Positions 41,190-49,751 of a stretch of 64,000 nucleotides of DNA are shown piece after piece. Below the pieces are notes generated by a model that worked only from the letters and a program-made list of their open reading frames with translations, searched no databases and was not told where the DNA came from. Numbering within the stretch: the stretch's first letter is position 1; each line of letters starts with the position of its first letter. The DNA is taken from contig WRDW01000001.1 of the NCBI GenBank assembly GCA_009779995.1, positions 1 through 64,000 of the forward strand, in the 5' to 3' direction. The translations under genes and the position numbers were made by a program. This stretch comes from Oscillospiraceae bacterium (GTDB lineage: Bacteria > Bacillota > Clostridia > Oscillospirales > Acutalibacteraceae).

Positions 41190-42302
41190 ATGCTTCAATT
41201 CGAGGAGCTCCGCCTCCAGCTGCTGGGCCAAAAAGAAAAGCTGAACGAGCTGCGCGAGGCCCTGGGCCTGGCCGCGGCGGCGGCGGAGATTGCCGACCTG
41301 GAGGCAAGCTGCGCCAACCCGGGCTTCTGGGACGACCCTAAGAGCAGCCAGGTGGTGCTGCAGCGCATCTCGAAGCTCAAGGCCAAATGCGAGGGCTTCG
41401 ACAAGCTCGCCGCAAATTACGAGGATGCCCTCGCGATGATAGAGCTGGCCAATGAGGAGGGCGAGGAGGCGCTCTTCGGCGAGTGCAAGGGCAGCGTGGA
41501 TAGCTTCATCGCCAAGCTGGCGGAGAGCACCCTCTCCACCCTGCTCACCGGGGAATACGACGCCAACAACGCCATTCTGGCCTTCCACGCCGGCGCCGGG
41601 GGGACGGAGGCCCAGGACTGGAACGAGATGCTGGTGCGCATGTACGGCCAATGGGCCAATCGCCACAACTTCAAATGCGAGATGGTCGATTTTCTCGACG
41701 GCGAGGAGGCCGGGCTGAAAAGCGCCGTCTTAATTATTCAGGGCGAGAACGCTTATGGCTTCCTCAAGAGCGAAAACGGCGTGCACAGGCTCGTGCGCTG
41801 CTCGCCCTTCGATTCCAGCGGGCGCAGGCACACCAGCTTCGCCTCCCTGGAGGTGATGCCCGAGATCGCCGACGACGCGAATATAGACATCAGCCCGGAC
41901 GACATCAAGATGGACGTCTACCGGGCCAGCGGCGCGGGCGGCCAGAAGGTCAACAAAACCAGCTCCGCCGTGCGCCTGACGCACATCCCCACGGGTCTTG
42001 TCACCTGCTGCCAGATCGAGCGCAGCCAGCACCAGAACAGGGAAGTCGCCCTGCGTATGTTAAAAAGCAAATTGATTGAGATCAAAGAGCGCGAGCACCT
42101 GGACAGGATCGAAGATATAAAGGGCGTCCAGATGGACATCGCCTGGGGCAGCCAGATACGCAGCTACGTCTTCATGCCCTACCAGATGGCGAAGGACCAT
42201 AGAACGAACTACGAAAACGGCAACATCCCCGCCGTGATGGACGGGGATCTGGATGGGTTTATCAATGCGTATTTGAAGATGCAGGCAAATTTCAATGCTT
42301 AA
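41190..42302 (+). CDS. prfB: Peptide chain release factor 2
   Basis: 370 aa. RF2 recognises UAA and UGA stops and releases the peptide. The anticodon-like motif is CSPFDSSGRRHTSFASLE (SPF), and the GGQ catalytic loop is RASGAGGQKVNKTSS. The N-terminal coiled region is complete and read without a frameshift. There is no in-frame TGA near codon 25 as in many prfB genes, so autoregulatory frameshifting is absent here. Confidence 0.96.
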   Translation: MLQFEELRLQLLGQKEKLNELREALGLAAAAAEIADLEASCANPGFWDDPKSSQVVLQRISKLKAKCEGFDKLAANYEDALAMIELANEEGEEALFGECKGSVDSFIAKLAESTLSTLLTGEYDANNAILAFHAGAGGTEAQDWNEMLVRMYGQWANRHNFKCEMVDFLDGEEAGLKSAVLIIQGENAYGFLKSENGVHRLVRCSPFDSSGRRHTSFASLEVMPEIADDANIDISPDDIKMDVYRASGAGGQKVNKTSSAVRLTHIPTGLVTCCQIERSQHQNREVALRMLKSKLIEIKEREHLDRIEDIKGVQMDIAWGSQIRSYVFMPYQMAKDHRTNYENGNIPAVMDGDLDGFINAYLKMQANFNA

Positions 42303-42325
42303 TTCTGAATTCTGAATGCTGAATT
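42296..42325. repeat. Short A/T-rich repeat
   Basis: AATTCTGAATTCTGAATGCTGAATT overlaps the last bases of prfB and leads into the sugar transferase leader. It is related to the repeats at 22475 and 48926. Confidence 0.55.
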
Positions 42326-42336
42326 GGGGGGCGGAT

Positions 42337-42891
42337 GTGAAACGCGCCTTTGACATCGCGGCGAGCGTAGCGGCCCTTTTCCTGCTGTCGCCCCTGCTGG
42401 CGATGGTCTCGCTCCTCGTGTATTTCGACGACGGCGCGCCCGTGGTGTTCAAGCAGGACAGGGTGGGCAAACACAACGAGATTTTCAAAATATACAAATT
42501 CAGGACTATGCGCCGCGAGACAAGGAACACGGCCCAGAGCGAGCTGCGCGGCGGGGAGTGCCTCACGCGCTCCGGCAGGCTCCTGCGGCGGCTGAGCCTG
42601 GACGAGCTGCCGCAGCTGCTGAACATACTGGCCGGGCAGATGCGCTTCGTGGGGCCCCGGCCCCTGATTCCCGAGGAAACGGAGATACGCGCGCTGCGCC
42701 TTGCGGCGGGCGTCTACGCCGTGCCGCCGGGACTGACCGGCTGGGCACAAGTGAACGGACGCGCCAGTGTGATGGACGACGAAAAGGTCGCCCTGGATAA
42801 GGAATACATAGCGAGGCAGTCGTTCTGGTTAGACATGAAAATACTCGCAATGACCGCAGGGCAGGTCATCACGAGCAAAAATGTGGAGTGA
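42337..42891 (+). CDS. Undecaprenyl-phosphate sugar transferase (bacterial sugar transferase family)
   Basis: 184 aa. The GTG at 42337 is preceded by GGGGGGCGGAT; an earlier in-frame ATG lies in repeat sequence. The family starts with KRAFDIAASVAALFLLSP (membrane anchor helix), then VVFKQDRVGKHNEIFKIYKF and TMRRETR, with SLDELPQLLNILAGQM and FVGPRPLIPEE carrying the catalytic residues. It moves a sugar-1-phosphate onto undecaprenyl phosphate, the first step of a capsule or glycan. It is solitary here. Confidence 0.88.
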   Translation: MKRAFDIAASVAALFLLSPLLAMVSLLVYFDDGAPVVFKQDRVGKHNEIFKIYKFRTMRRETRNTAQSELRGGECLTRSGRLLRRLSLDELPQLLNILAGQMRFVGPRPLIPEETEIRALRLAAGVYAVPPGLTGWAQVNGRASVMDDEKVALDKEYIARQSFWLDMKILAMTAGQVITSKNVE

Positions 42892-43026
42892 CGCCCCCCG
42901 GCGCTGCGCGCCCCCCCCTCAAAGAGGGGGCTATGGGCGGGATTCCATAGGACAGCAAAATGCTATGACAGAAGCACAAAAAGCCCCCCTCTTTAGAGGG
43001 GGGAGCCCCGAAGGGGCGGGGGGTGT
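42892..43026. repeat. Foldback element, same family as 32933
   Basis: Arms GCCCCCCGGCGCTGCGCGCC and (right) GCCCCGAAGGGGCGGGGGGTGT enclose CCCCCTCaaaGAGGGGG-type hairpins. It separates the sugar transferase gene from the convergent VanY-type gene. Confidence 0.75.
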
Positions 43027-43929
43027 TCATTGAAGCCCCAGGTATTCCTCCAGGCACTTGCCGCTTTGCTTCATCTCGGTGGCAGGCCCAACCCCCACAT
43101 AGCGCCAGTGCCAGGGCTCGTAGGCGACGCCCGTGACGGTCTCCTTGCCCTGCGGGTAACGCAGGATGAAGCCGTAGTCGTGGGCGTGGTTCATCAGCCA
43201 GTTGAATTCCGGCGTGCCGTGGAAGCCGGGGTCCGTGCGCCACACGCCCTTGCGGGTGAGGTCTATGGCGAGCCCCGTCTCGTGCTCGCTGCAGCCGGGC
43301 GGCTGTATGCTCCGCATGGCCTGCCCGATGGCCTCCGTGCGCGTGTACCCCGCTGAGATCATTTCATTGATTTCCCGGTCGAAGTTCTCCTTCTGCTGCG
43401 CGGTGCTCCTATAGGCCGAGAAGGGGATAAGCTCGATGCCATCCTCCAGTGCCGCCTCGTACATCTCCCTGAATCGCGCCGCCGCCCCGGCCTCCATGCG
43501 CCGGTTCTCCGGGTAAACCGTCACGCACACCTCGGTCTCCACGGCGTAGTTCGCGGGCAGGGCGAGGCTGCGGTTGACGCAGACGAGGTACTTATCGCCC
43601 GAGATTTTCGCCTCCCCCGGATAGAGCCCGTATTCAACGGCGTAGGCGTAGCTGCTGTCCGGCTTTGTGGTGACTGGAGGCGGCGCGGCGGTCACGGTTG
43701 TCTGCGCGGCGGGCTGCGTCACCAGGGAGCCGCATTTCGGGCAGAACTTCATGCCCGGGGGGTGCGTGTGACCCTCCCAGTTGGTCTCCCACAGCTCCGC
43801 CAGGGTGGAGGCGGCGGTGTTCCCCGGCAGCCTGGCGATGCCACCCGTATAGGCGAAGTACAGCCCCGTGCCGGCAGCCAGGATCAGCACCAGCACGAAG
43901 ATAGTCCCCGCCCTGCTTCTTCTCTGCAT
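43027..43929 (-). CDS. VanY-type D-alanyl-D-alanine carboxypeptidase
   Basis: 300 aa. Residues 8-27 form a membrane anchor (IFVLVLILAAGTGLYFAYTG), and FCPKCGSLVTQP with a Pro/Thr linker follows. The peptidase M15B core shows SIQPPGCSEHETGLAIDL (the SxHxxGxAxD zinc motif) and EPWHWRYVG, so it trims cell-wall peptides outside the membrane. It is not in a van cluster, so a housekeeping wall-remodelling role is likely. The two Cys after the anchor could bind zinc or form a disulfide. Confidence 0.9.
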   Translation of the reverse strand: MQRRSRAGTIFVLVLILAAGTGLYFAYTGGIARLPGNTAASTLAELWETNWEGHTHPPGMKFCPKCGSLVTQPAAQTTVTAAPPPVTTKPDSSYAYAVEYGLYPGEAKISGDKYLVCVNRSLALPANYAVETEVCVTVYPENRRMEAGAAARFREMYEAALEDGIELIPFSAYRSTAQQKENFDREINEMISAGYTRTEAIGQAMRSIQPPGCSEHETGLAIDLTRKGVWRTDPGFHGTPEFNWLMNHAHDYGFILRYPQGKETVTGVAYEPWHWRYVGVGPATEMKQSGKCLEEYLGLQ

Positions 43930-44026
43930 CGCGTTTTCCCCCGCATCGACAATTTACGCTCCTATTTTACGTGGAATTTTTTGATTTGTCAAGCAAAATC
44001 AATCGACATAGGGAGGATGATGACCC

Positions 44027-45328
44027 ATGACGGCAAGGCAATCGATCAAGGGCTACGAATCCAGGGTGCGGGAGTACAGCAACTTCGCGGTGCGGGGCGT
44101 AAAAAAGGTGTGCAAGGAGTGCGGCCCGCGCCCCCCATGCAGCCCCGAGGAAAAAAAGGCCCAGGAGATGATGCGAAAGGACCTGGAGACCTGCTGCGAC
44201 GAGGTGCGCATGGAGCCCTTCAAGGCGGCGCCGGCGGCGTTCATGTTCTGGGTGCGCCTGGCGGTGGTGCTGGGCTTCCTCGGCGCGTTGGCCTACAACC
44301 TGGGCTACGCCGTCGTCAGCGCGGCGTGCATTCTCACCGCGCTTGTGTTCATGGTGCTGGAGTTCATCATGTACAAGCAGGCCCTGGACGTCTTCCTGCC
44401 CAAGAAGGGGTCACAGAACCTCATCGGCGTGCGCAAACCGGCGGGGGAGGTCAAGCGGCGCATCATCCTGAACGGCCACGCCGACAGCGCCAACGAGTGG
44501 ACCTACACCTACCTCGGCTACAAGCATTTCAAGAAGCCCGTGCTGCTGATGCCCGTGGTGATCGCCTCCGTGGTGGGGATGCTATTTATCTTAGGCGTCA
44601 GCGCCGCAGCTGTGATTGCAGGGCAGGGCTGGGTGGGCTTCAATGGGCTGGGCACGCGCAGCGGCGCGTTTGCCGTGCTGGGCTGGGTGGCCGCCGCGCT
44701 GTGCCTCCCCATGGTGTTCGCCTGGTTCTTCGAGCAGAAAAAGCGCCCGGTGATGGGCGCCAACGACAACCTCTCCGGCTGCTTCACCGCCATGGCCGTG
44801 GCCAAGCTCATGGGCGACCTGGACCTGCGCCTGGAGAACACCGAGCTCATGGTGGTGTGCGGCGGCTGCGAGGAGATCGGCCTGCGGGGCGTGAAGGCCT
44901 TCTGCAAGGCACACAGGGGCGAGTTCGACGACGTAGAAACGGCGTTCATCGCCCTGGACACCATGGCGGACATGGAGTGGATCAAGGTGATGTGCCGCGA
45001 CCTGAACGGCACCGTGAAGCACGACAGCGCCGTGTGCGCCCTGGTCAAAGAGGGGGCGAAAACCGCCGGGCACGACATCAAATACGGCAGCGTATTCTTC
45101 GGCTCCAGCGACGCCTCGGCCGCCACCCAGGCGGGCCTGCGCGCCTGCCTGCTCTCCGCCATGGACGAGGCCCCGGCGGACTACTACCACACCCGCCTGG
45201 ATACCGTGGAGCGCCTGCAGCCCAAAACCGTGGAGGCCTGCCTGGACATCCTCATGGAGACCGTATACCAGTTCGACCGCACCGGCCTCGCCCCCTTCGA
45301 TGGGGTTGAGGTGAAGGTGGGGGGGTAG
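44027..45328 (+). CDS. M28 family metallopeptidase with internal membrane helices
   Basis: 433 aa. The Zn-peptidase residues are GHADSANEW (first ligand), GANDNLSG (bridging Asp), CEEIGLRG (catalytic and ligand Glu pair), ALDTMAD and the late YYHTRLDT (ligand His). Four hydrophobic segments lie inside the sequence (about 73-118 and 160-205), so the peptidase domain may be interrupted by membrane anchors. A Cys-rich segment precedes (KVCKECGPRPPC). The start is an ATG with GGGAGG upstream. Its target peptides are unknown. Confidence 0.85.
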   Translation: MTARQSIKGYESRVREYSNFAVRGVKKVCKECGPRPPCSPEEKKAQEMMRKDLETCCDEVRMEPFKAAPAAFMFWVRLAVVLGFLGALAYNLGYAVVSAACILTALVFMVLEFIMYKQALDVFLPKKGSQNLIGVRKPAGEVKRRIILNGHADSANEWTYTYLGYKHFKKPVLLMPVVIASVVGMLFILGVSAAAVIAGQGWVGFNGLGTRSGAFAVLGWVAAALCLPMVFAWFFEQKKRPVMGANDNLSGCFTAMAVAKLMGDLDLRLENTELMVVCGGCEEIGLRGVKAFCKAHRGEFDDVETAFIALDTMADMEWIKVMCRDLNGTVKHDSAVCALVKEGAKTAGHDIKYGSVFFGSSDASAATQAGLRACLLSAMDEAPADYYHTRLDTVERLQPKTVEACLDILMETVYQFDRTGLAPFDGVEVKVGG

Positions 45329-45403
45329 AGGCGGCCCTCGTGCGATTCGATGGCGGCTGTATTTTATATAAGCAATTAATACATTATTCTCAGGAGGTTC
45401 CCT

Positions 45404-46342
45404 ATGAAACTCAAGTCCTTGCTCGCCCTTGCCCTGGCCTGCGTCCTGGCTCTCGGCCTGTTCGCCTGCGCACCCGATGTGCTGGAGGAACAGGAGCAGG
45501 CGGCCCAGATCACCCTGGCCGTCGCGCAGAGCGACCCCCTGGCGTACCTCAACGCGCTGATCACCCTGGCCGCGCAGGCCGATACCTTCCACATGGAGAT
45601 CCCCTACGGCATGGACGACATCCAGGCCGGCAACGAAACCCTCCAGGCCGCCCGTGACGTGGTCAAGGGCTACGTCACCTCGTTCATCAATAAGTCGGCC
45701 GGCTATGAAAAAGAGAAATTCGAGGGCGATTTCGCCGCCAGCTTCCCGGCGCTGATGTATACCTTCACGCAGGAGGACTTCCCGGAGGGCCTGACGATCA
45801 GCGACGTGCTGGAGCTGCGCGTGGCCGGCCGCCTGGAGACCCTGGAGGTGGACATCGCCGAGAACCGCAACACCGCCATGAAGGGCAAGAGCGACGCCGA
45901 AAAGCGCAAATACGTTCTGGAGCAGATGGGCGAAAACGCGGTGCGGGACGCCTCCAGGCTGTTCCAGATCGAGGGCGTGCTGTCCCTGGAGGCCATCGAT
46001 AAGCTGTTCCCCGAGGCCGATAAGGCGGCCATCCTGGCGGAGCTGGCCAAGGCGGAGGACTACGCCGTCATAGGCGGCTATGCCGTGGCGCCCACGGCGC
46101 TGACCCTCTTCGCCACGGTGAACAAGAACTTCGTGGACGCCGACAGGCTCGAAGAGCTCCAGGTGGTTGACCCCGCGCAGTCCCTCGACCGCATCCGCGA
46201 GATCGCCTTCACCCAAAAGGCCGGCCTCACGGCCGACGCCAAGGGCGTGGGCGCCTTCGCCGGCGCGGGCGACTTCACCATCGCCCTGACGCTCACCAAA
46301 ACGCTGCGCTACAAGGACTTCGACTGGAAGGCGGCGGGGTAA
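45404..46342 (+). CDS. Lipoprotein of unknown function (312 aa)
   Basis: The ATG at 45404 follows CAGGAGG. The signal peptide (KSLLALALACVLALG) ends in the lipobox LFAC, so the protein is anchored outside the membrane. The remainder is mostly helical and acidic, with no conserved enzyme motif: DPLAYLNALITLAAQADTFH, then an alpha-helical bundle-like middle and TLTKTLRYKDFDW at the end. No family was recognised. Codon use is that of the neighbours. Confidence 0.75.
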   Translation: MKLKSLLALALACVLALGLFACAPDVLEEQEQAAQITLAVAQSDPLAYLNALITLAAQADTFHMEIPYGMDDIQAGNETLQAARDVVKGYVTSFINKSAGYEKEKFEGDFAASFPALMYTFTQEDFPEGLTISDVLELRVAGRLETLEVDIAENRNTAMKGKSDAEKRKYVLEQMGENAVRDASRLFQIEGVLSLEAIDKLFPEADKAAILAELAKAEDYAVIGGYAVAPTALTLFATVNKNFVDADRLEELQVVDPAQSLDRIREIAFTQKAGLTADAKGVGAFAGAGDFTIALTLTKTLRYKDFDWKAAG

Positions 46343-46347
46343 AAGAC

Positions 46348-46635
46348 GTGTCCGAAGGCAAGCTGCGGGGGGACGCTCTTTCCCCCCGCGTAAAAGCTGC
46401 GGTTCCGAGAGATGACTACGCCCTGCTGCTCACCTTCAACAACGGGGAGCGGCGCATGTTCAACGCGAAGCCGCTGCTGGCGCTCCCGGCCTTCCGTCCG
46501 CTGAAAAATCCCGATTTTTTCCGCCTGGTGCAGGTGTCCTATGGTTCCGTGGCGTGGCCGCGCGACATTGACTATTGCCCGGACACACTCTACGCGGAAA
46601 GCGTGCCTATTGACGCAGGAGGTTCCCATGCGTGA
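46348..46635 (+). CDS. DUF2442 family protein (95 aa)
   Basis: A GTG start at 46348, six bases after the lipoprotein stop. The core is LLLTFNNGERRMFNAKPLL, NPDFFRLVQV and GSVAWPRDIDYCPDTLYAES, which match DUF2442, a small beta-rich family often encoded near toxin-antitoxin genes. It overlaps the aldolase start by eight bases. The first 20 residues are atypical and an inner start cannot be excluded. Confidence 0.8.
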   Translation: MSEGKLRGDALSPRVKAAVPRDDYALLLTFNNGERRMFNAKPLLALPAFRPLKNPDFFRLVQVSYGSVAWPRDIDYCPDTLYAESVPIDAGGSHA

Positions 46636-47281
46636 CGCGATCATAGCGCAGATCCTGGAGAAAAAAATCATCGCCATCGTGCGCGGGCTGCCGGAGGCGC
46701 AGGCCGTGCCGCTGGCGGGCGCGCTGCTGGCCGGTGGCATAGAGCTCATCGAAGTGACCTTCAACCAGGCCGCCCCCGACAGCTTTCAATGTACAGCCGG
46801 GGCCATCGCGGCGATCAAAGCTGCCTGCGGGGACAAAATGCGCGTGGGCGCGGGCACGGTGATGACCCCCGCGCAGCTGCGCCTGGCCCATGACGCCGGG
46901 GCGGGGTTTGTCATCTCGCCGAACGTGGACGAGGCGGTCATAAAAGAAACCCGCGCGCTGGGGCTGGTCTCCCTGCCCGGCTGCATGACCCCCTCCGAAT
47001 GCGCCGCAGCCCACAGCTACGGAGCTGATTTTATAAAAATATTCCCCGCGGGCGTGCTGGGGCCGGGGTATTTCACCGCGCTGCGCGCGCCGCTCAGTCA
47101 TTTAAAATTCCTGGCCGTGGGCGGGGTGGACTGCGCGAACATCCCGGATTTCCTGCGGGCCGGGGCGCTGGGCTTCGGCATAGGCGGCAGCCTGGTGAAC
47201 AAGGACTGGATCGCCGCCGGGCGCTTCGACCTGATCACAGCGGCGGCGCGGGAATACGTGCGCGCGGCCAATTTTGCTTGA
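46628..47281 (+). CDS. eda: 2-Dehydro-3-deoxy-phosphogluconate (KDPG) aldolase
   Basis: 217 aa, a class I aldolase TIM barrel that forms a Schiff base at the Lys of ADFIKIFPA. Also seen: IVRGLPEAQAVPLAGALLAG, the Glu-containing GGIELIEVTFN, VGAGTVMTPAQ and SLPGCMTPSE. It splits KDPG to pyruvate and glyceraldehyde-3-phosphate. Neither the dehydratase nor the KDG kinase of the Entner-Doudoroff branch is nearby. The ATG at 46628 has AGGAGG six bases upstream. Confidence 0.93.
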   Translation: MRDAIIAQILEKKIIAIVRGLPEAQAVPLAGALLAGGIELIEVTFNQAAPDSFQCTAGAIAAIKAACGDKMRVGAGTVMTPAQLRLAHDAGAGFVISPNVDEAVIKETRALGLVSLPGCMTPSECAAAHSYGADFIKIFPAGVLGPGYFTALRAPLSHLKFLAVGGVDCANIPDFLRAGALGFGIGGSLVNKDWIAAGRFDLITAAAREYVRAANFA

Positions 47282-47306
47282 CAGCTCACCCCAAGCATGT
47301 TATAAT
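47278..47306 (+). promoter_or_regulatory. Consensus promoter of the apbE cluster
   Basis: TTGACA (47278-47283), a 17-bp spacer and TATAAT (47301-47306): a perfect consensus, beginning in the stop of eda. Confidence 0.92.
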
Positions 47307-47373
47307 AAAATCAGGCGCACGCCGGCTTTTTCTGGCCGCCGCGCGCCATTTTTTGATTTCCTTGGAAGAGAAA

Positions 47374-48297
47374 ATGAAGAAGCGTTTCCTGCTCATCGCG
47401 GCGGCGGTTGTTATGATAGTCGCTGCTCTTTATGGCATTTTACTGTTCTTTCAGAATGCCCCCTATGCGCCAAAGACCTCAACCGACTTCGCCATGGGAA
47501 GTGTTCTGACGCAGACGTACTGGACAAATTGGGTATCGGGAAATGTTCGCAAAGCAATTGAAGAGCTTGAGGAAGAACTGCTCAGTGCGACCGAAGCGCC
47601 CGCTCTGGCTCTGGAAATCATGGAGGCCAGCAATGGCGCATTCAACCCCTATCTCGGCGCGCTGGTGAAGCTGTGGGATGTCGATGGGCAGAAATATGTG
47701 CCTACACAGGAAGAAATCGAGCAAGCCCTGGAGGCAAAAGAGCTTGACCTCGGCGCTTACGGCAAAGGCGCGGCCTGCGATGTAGCGCTGCGCATAACAA
47801 GCTACAACCGGGGGTATCCCCCTGTGCAGGGCGCGGTAGTGAACTTTGGCGGGAATATATTCACATACAAGCAAAAAACCTGGTGGCAGCCCTTCAAAAT
47901 CGCCCTGCGCGACCCCCTTGGCGGGCCGAACGACACCATGGGGGTGTTCACCCTGCGGGGGACGCACTTCATCAGCACCAGCGGCTCGTATGAAAAATAT
48001 TTTGAGCGCGACGGCGTAAAATATCACCATATCTTCGACCCGGAGACGGGGTATCCGGCCTGCCGCGACCCCGGCCTGGTGAGCGTGACGGTGATCACCG
48101 GCGCGGAGGGATACGAAGCGGGGGGCCTCTCCACAGGCGGCGCGATTGGCGACATGGTCTCCACGGCGTGCTTCGTGCAGGGCTACGAGGCGTCGCTGGA
48201 GCTGCTTGCGCAATACAGCTGCGACGCGCTGTTTGTCTACGAGAATGGCGATGTGCGCCCTGTGGGGCGCGTGATGGAGTATTATGAAGCGCGGTGA
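47374..48297 (+). CDS. apbE: FAD:protein FMN transferase, membrane-anchored
   Basis: 307 aa. ApbE attaches FMN to a Thr of target proteins such as Rnf subunits. An N-terminal helix (LLIAAAVVMIVAALYGILLF) anchors it. The family features are NPYLGALVKLWDVDG, ELDLGAYGKGAACDVA, VVNFGGNIFTYK, and the metal/FAD site GSYEKYFERDGVKYHHIFDP with GYPA. ATG at 47374 with GGAAGAG upstream, although the ribosome site is only moderate. It heads a small operon with NusG-II and Gx genes, a set often found with Rnf genes elsewhere. No Rnf gene is visible in this window. Confidence 0.9.
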   Translation: MKKRFLLIAAAVVMIVAALYGILLFFQNAPYAPKTSTDFAMGSVLTQTYWTNWVSGNVRKAIEELEEELLSATEAPALALEIMEASNGAFNPYLGALVKLWDVDGQKYVPTQEEIEQALEAKELDLGAYGKGAACDVALRITSYNRGYPPVQGAVVNFGGNIFTYKQKTWWQPFKIALRDPLGGPNDTMGVFTLRGTHFISTSGSYEKYFERDGVKYHHIFDPETGYPACRDPGLVSVTVITGAEGYEAGGLSTGGAIGDMVSTACFVQGYEASLELLAQYSCDALFVYENGDVRPVGRVMEYYEAR

Positions 48298-48598
48298 CAT
48301 CCTGATTGCCCTGGCCCTGCTGGCCCTGGCGGGCCTGGCGCTGCTGCTGCGGCCAAGCGGCGCGGGCGGGGTGTATGTCAACGGCGAGGCCGTGAGCGGG
48401 AGCGTGACGATCAACGAAGTCGTCATCGAGGTCGATGGCAGCAGGGCAAGGGTGACTGATTCCCCGTGCAGGGATAAACTCTGCGTACACGCGGGCTGGC
48501 TCGATCGCCCCGGCGACGTGGCCGTGTGCCTGCCGCAGCGGGTGATCGTGGAGATACGCGGCACGGCAAGAAGGCAGGTGGACGGCGTTGCGGGATAA
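48284..48598 (+). CDS. NusG domain II protein (104 aa)
   Basis: A membrane helix at residues 6-24 (ILIALALLALAGLALLL) is followed by a small beta-rich domain with VYVNGEAVSG and the Cys pair DSPCRDKLCVHAGW. This is the NusG-II/PF07009 type that follows apbE in many clostridia. ATG at 48284 overlaps the apbE stop. CLPQRVIVEIRG closes the domain. It likely assists the ApbE/Gx unit at the membrane. Confidence 0.85.
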   Translation: MKRGDILIALALLALAGLALLLRPSGAGGVYVNGEAVSGSVTINEVVIEVDGSRARVTDSPCRDKLCVHAGWLDRPGDVAVCLPQRVIVEIRGTARRQVDGVAG

Positions 48599-49145
48599 GA
48601 AAACCTGTAGGGGCGGCATTCATGCCGCCCGCCGCCCTCTCACGCCCGCCCAGAAAGCCGCTCACTGGGGCATATTGTCCGCCCTGGCGCTGGCGCTCAG
48701 TTGGGCGGAGAGCTTCCTGGCCCCGTTCCTGAACCTCCCCATGGGTGTGAAGCCCGGGCTTTCCAACATCGCGGTGATGATGGCCTGCGCCGCGCTGGGC
48801 CTGCCCGCCGGCCTGGCCGTGGCGGCGGCGAAGGCGGTCTTCGCGGGCCTCACGCGCGGCCTGACGGCCATGCTCCTGAGCGCCTCGGGCGGCATCGTGA
48901 GCGCGCTGTTGGTGGGCTTGCTCCTAAAATTCAGCATTCAGCATTCAGCATTCAGCATTACAGAGACCGGCGTCGGGATGCTTGGCGGGGCGGCGCACAA
49001 CATGGCGCAGCTGGCCGTGGCCGCGCTGCTCATGGGCACGCCGGGGGTGTTCTGGGCCGCGCCCTGGCTGCTGATTTGCGGGGCCATTGCCGGTGCCGTT
49101 ACGGGCACGGCGGTGCGGCTGATACGGAGGCATGTGAGACAATGA
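48588..49145 (+). CDS. Gx transporter family protein (heptaprenyl diphosphate synthase component I-like) with repeat insertions
   Basis: 185 aa with about five membrane helices; LPMGVKPGLSNIAVMMACAA and AAKAVFAGLTRGL are family features. The TTG at 48588 overlaps the previous stop and has AGGTGG upstream. The first 15 residues are encoded by a half-copy of the TGTAGGGGCGGC repeat (48606 on). An in-frame insert (FSIQHSAFSIT) of 9-bp repeat units lies between the third and fourth helices (48926-48961). The gene may still be functional, since both are in frame. Its stop overlaps the next start. Confidence 0.75.
   Translation: MRDKKTCRGGIHAARRPLTPAQKAAHWGILSALALALSWAESFLAPFLNLPMGVKPGLSNIAVMMACAALGLPAGLAVAAAKAVFAGLTRGLTAMLLSASGGIVSALLVGLLLKFSIQHSAFSITETGVGMLGGAAHNMAQLAVAALLMGTPGVFWAAPWLLICGAIAGAVTGTAVRLIRRHVRQ
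48606..48632. repeat. Half-copy of the TGTAGGGGCGGC foldback
   Basis: TGTAGGGGCGGCATTCATGCCGCC lies in the 5' part of the Gx gene and supplies its early codons. Confidence 0.6.
48926..48961. repeat. 9-bp tandem repeat inside the Gx gene
   Basis: ATTCAGCAT repeated about four times, in frame. It is the reverse complement of the ATGCTGAAT repeats at 22475 and 42296. Confidence 0.75.
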
Positions 49146-49747
49146 CAGAGAACGAATACGACGCCAAATATAAGAAGCCGATTCGCAATTTTGCGCTGTT
49201 GAAGATTGAGCGGGAGCAAAAGAAGTTTTTGCTTCGCAAGGAGACATGGCTGGTCGTTGCGGGCATCGCCGTGATTGTACTTGTGCTTTTGCTCGCTGCA
49301 AGTGTGTATGGATTGAGCGCAGCATGGGGCGCCGTTGGTTTGGTGGTGCAAATTATCTATGGTTTGTCATTGGCCGCCGGAATAATGCTGATATGTATAC
49401 ATGGGAGAAGCATCCATAGGCGACGTTGGAGTTACGTTTTTTCTCTCGTGCTCTGTGCGGCGTTGTCAATCGCCATGTTTATGTATGTTTCCCTGCCCGC
49501 GGTTCGCGACATCGGCGCAAAACCCGTCACGGGGACCTTCCGCGTTGTGGATTTCACATATCGCCGCCGCAGTCTCTCCAGCGACATGACCGCCGTTGAA
49601 ATCAACACGGGCCGGATTGAAAAATTCCCTGTTTCAGAATTTTCCCGCGATGGGAAACGCCTGCGCGAAGAGCTGAAAATTGCCGAACCCGTCGTCGTTA
49701 TCACCTACTACCCGCACAGCAAGGTGCGCACGCATTTGGAGTATTGA
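49142..49747 (+). CDS. Hypothetical membrane protein (201 aa)
   Basis: ATG at 49142 overlaps the Gx stop (ATGA). Residues about 38-58, 62-85 and 93-112 are membrane helices, followed by an outside beta-rich domain (TGTFRVVDFTYRRRSLSSDM) of 75 residues. The N-terminal 30 residues are charged and cytoplasmic. No family was recognised. Coupling with the Gx gene suggests shared expression, but the function is unknown. Confidence 0.75.
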   Translation: MTENEYDAKYKKPIRNFALLKIEREQKKFLLRKETWLVVAGIAVIVLVLLLAASVYGLSAAWGAVGLVVQIIYGLSLAAGIMLICIHGRSIHRRRWSYVFSLVLCAALSIAMFMYVSLPAVRDIGAKPVTGTFRVVDFTYRRRSLSSDMTAVEINTGRIEKFPVSEFSRDGKRLREELKIAEPVVVITYYPHSKVRTHLEY

Positions 49748-49751
49748 ATCC

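Noticed and set aside
41190..42302. Programmed frameshift in prfB
   Set aside because: The frame is continuous from ATG to stop, and there is no TGA near codon 25.
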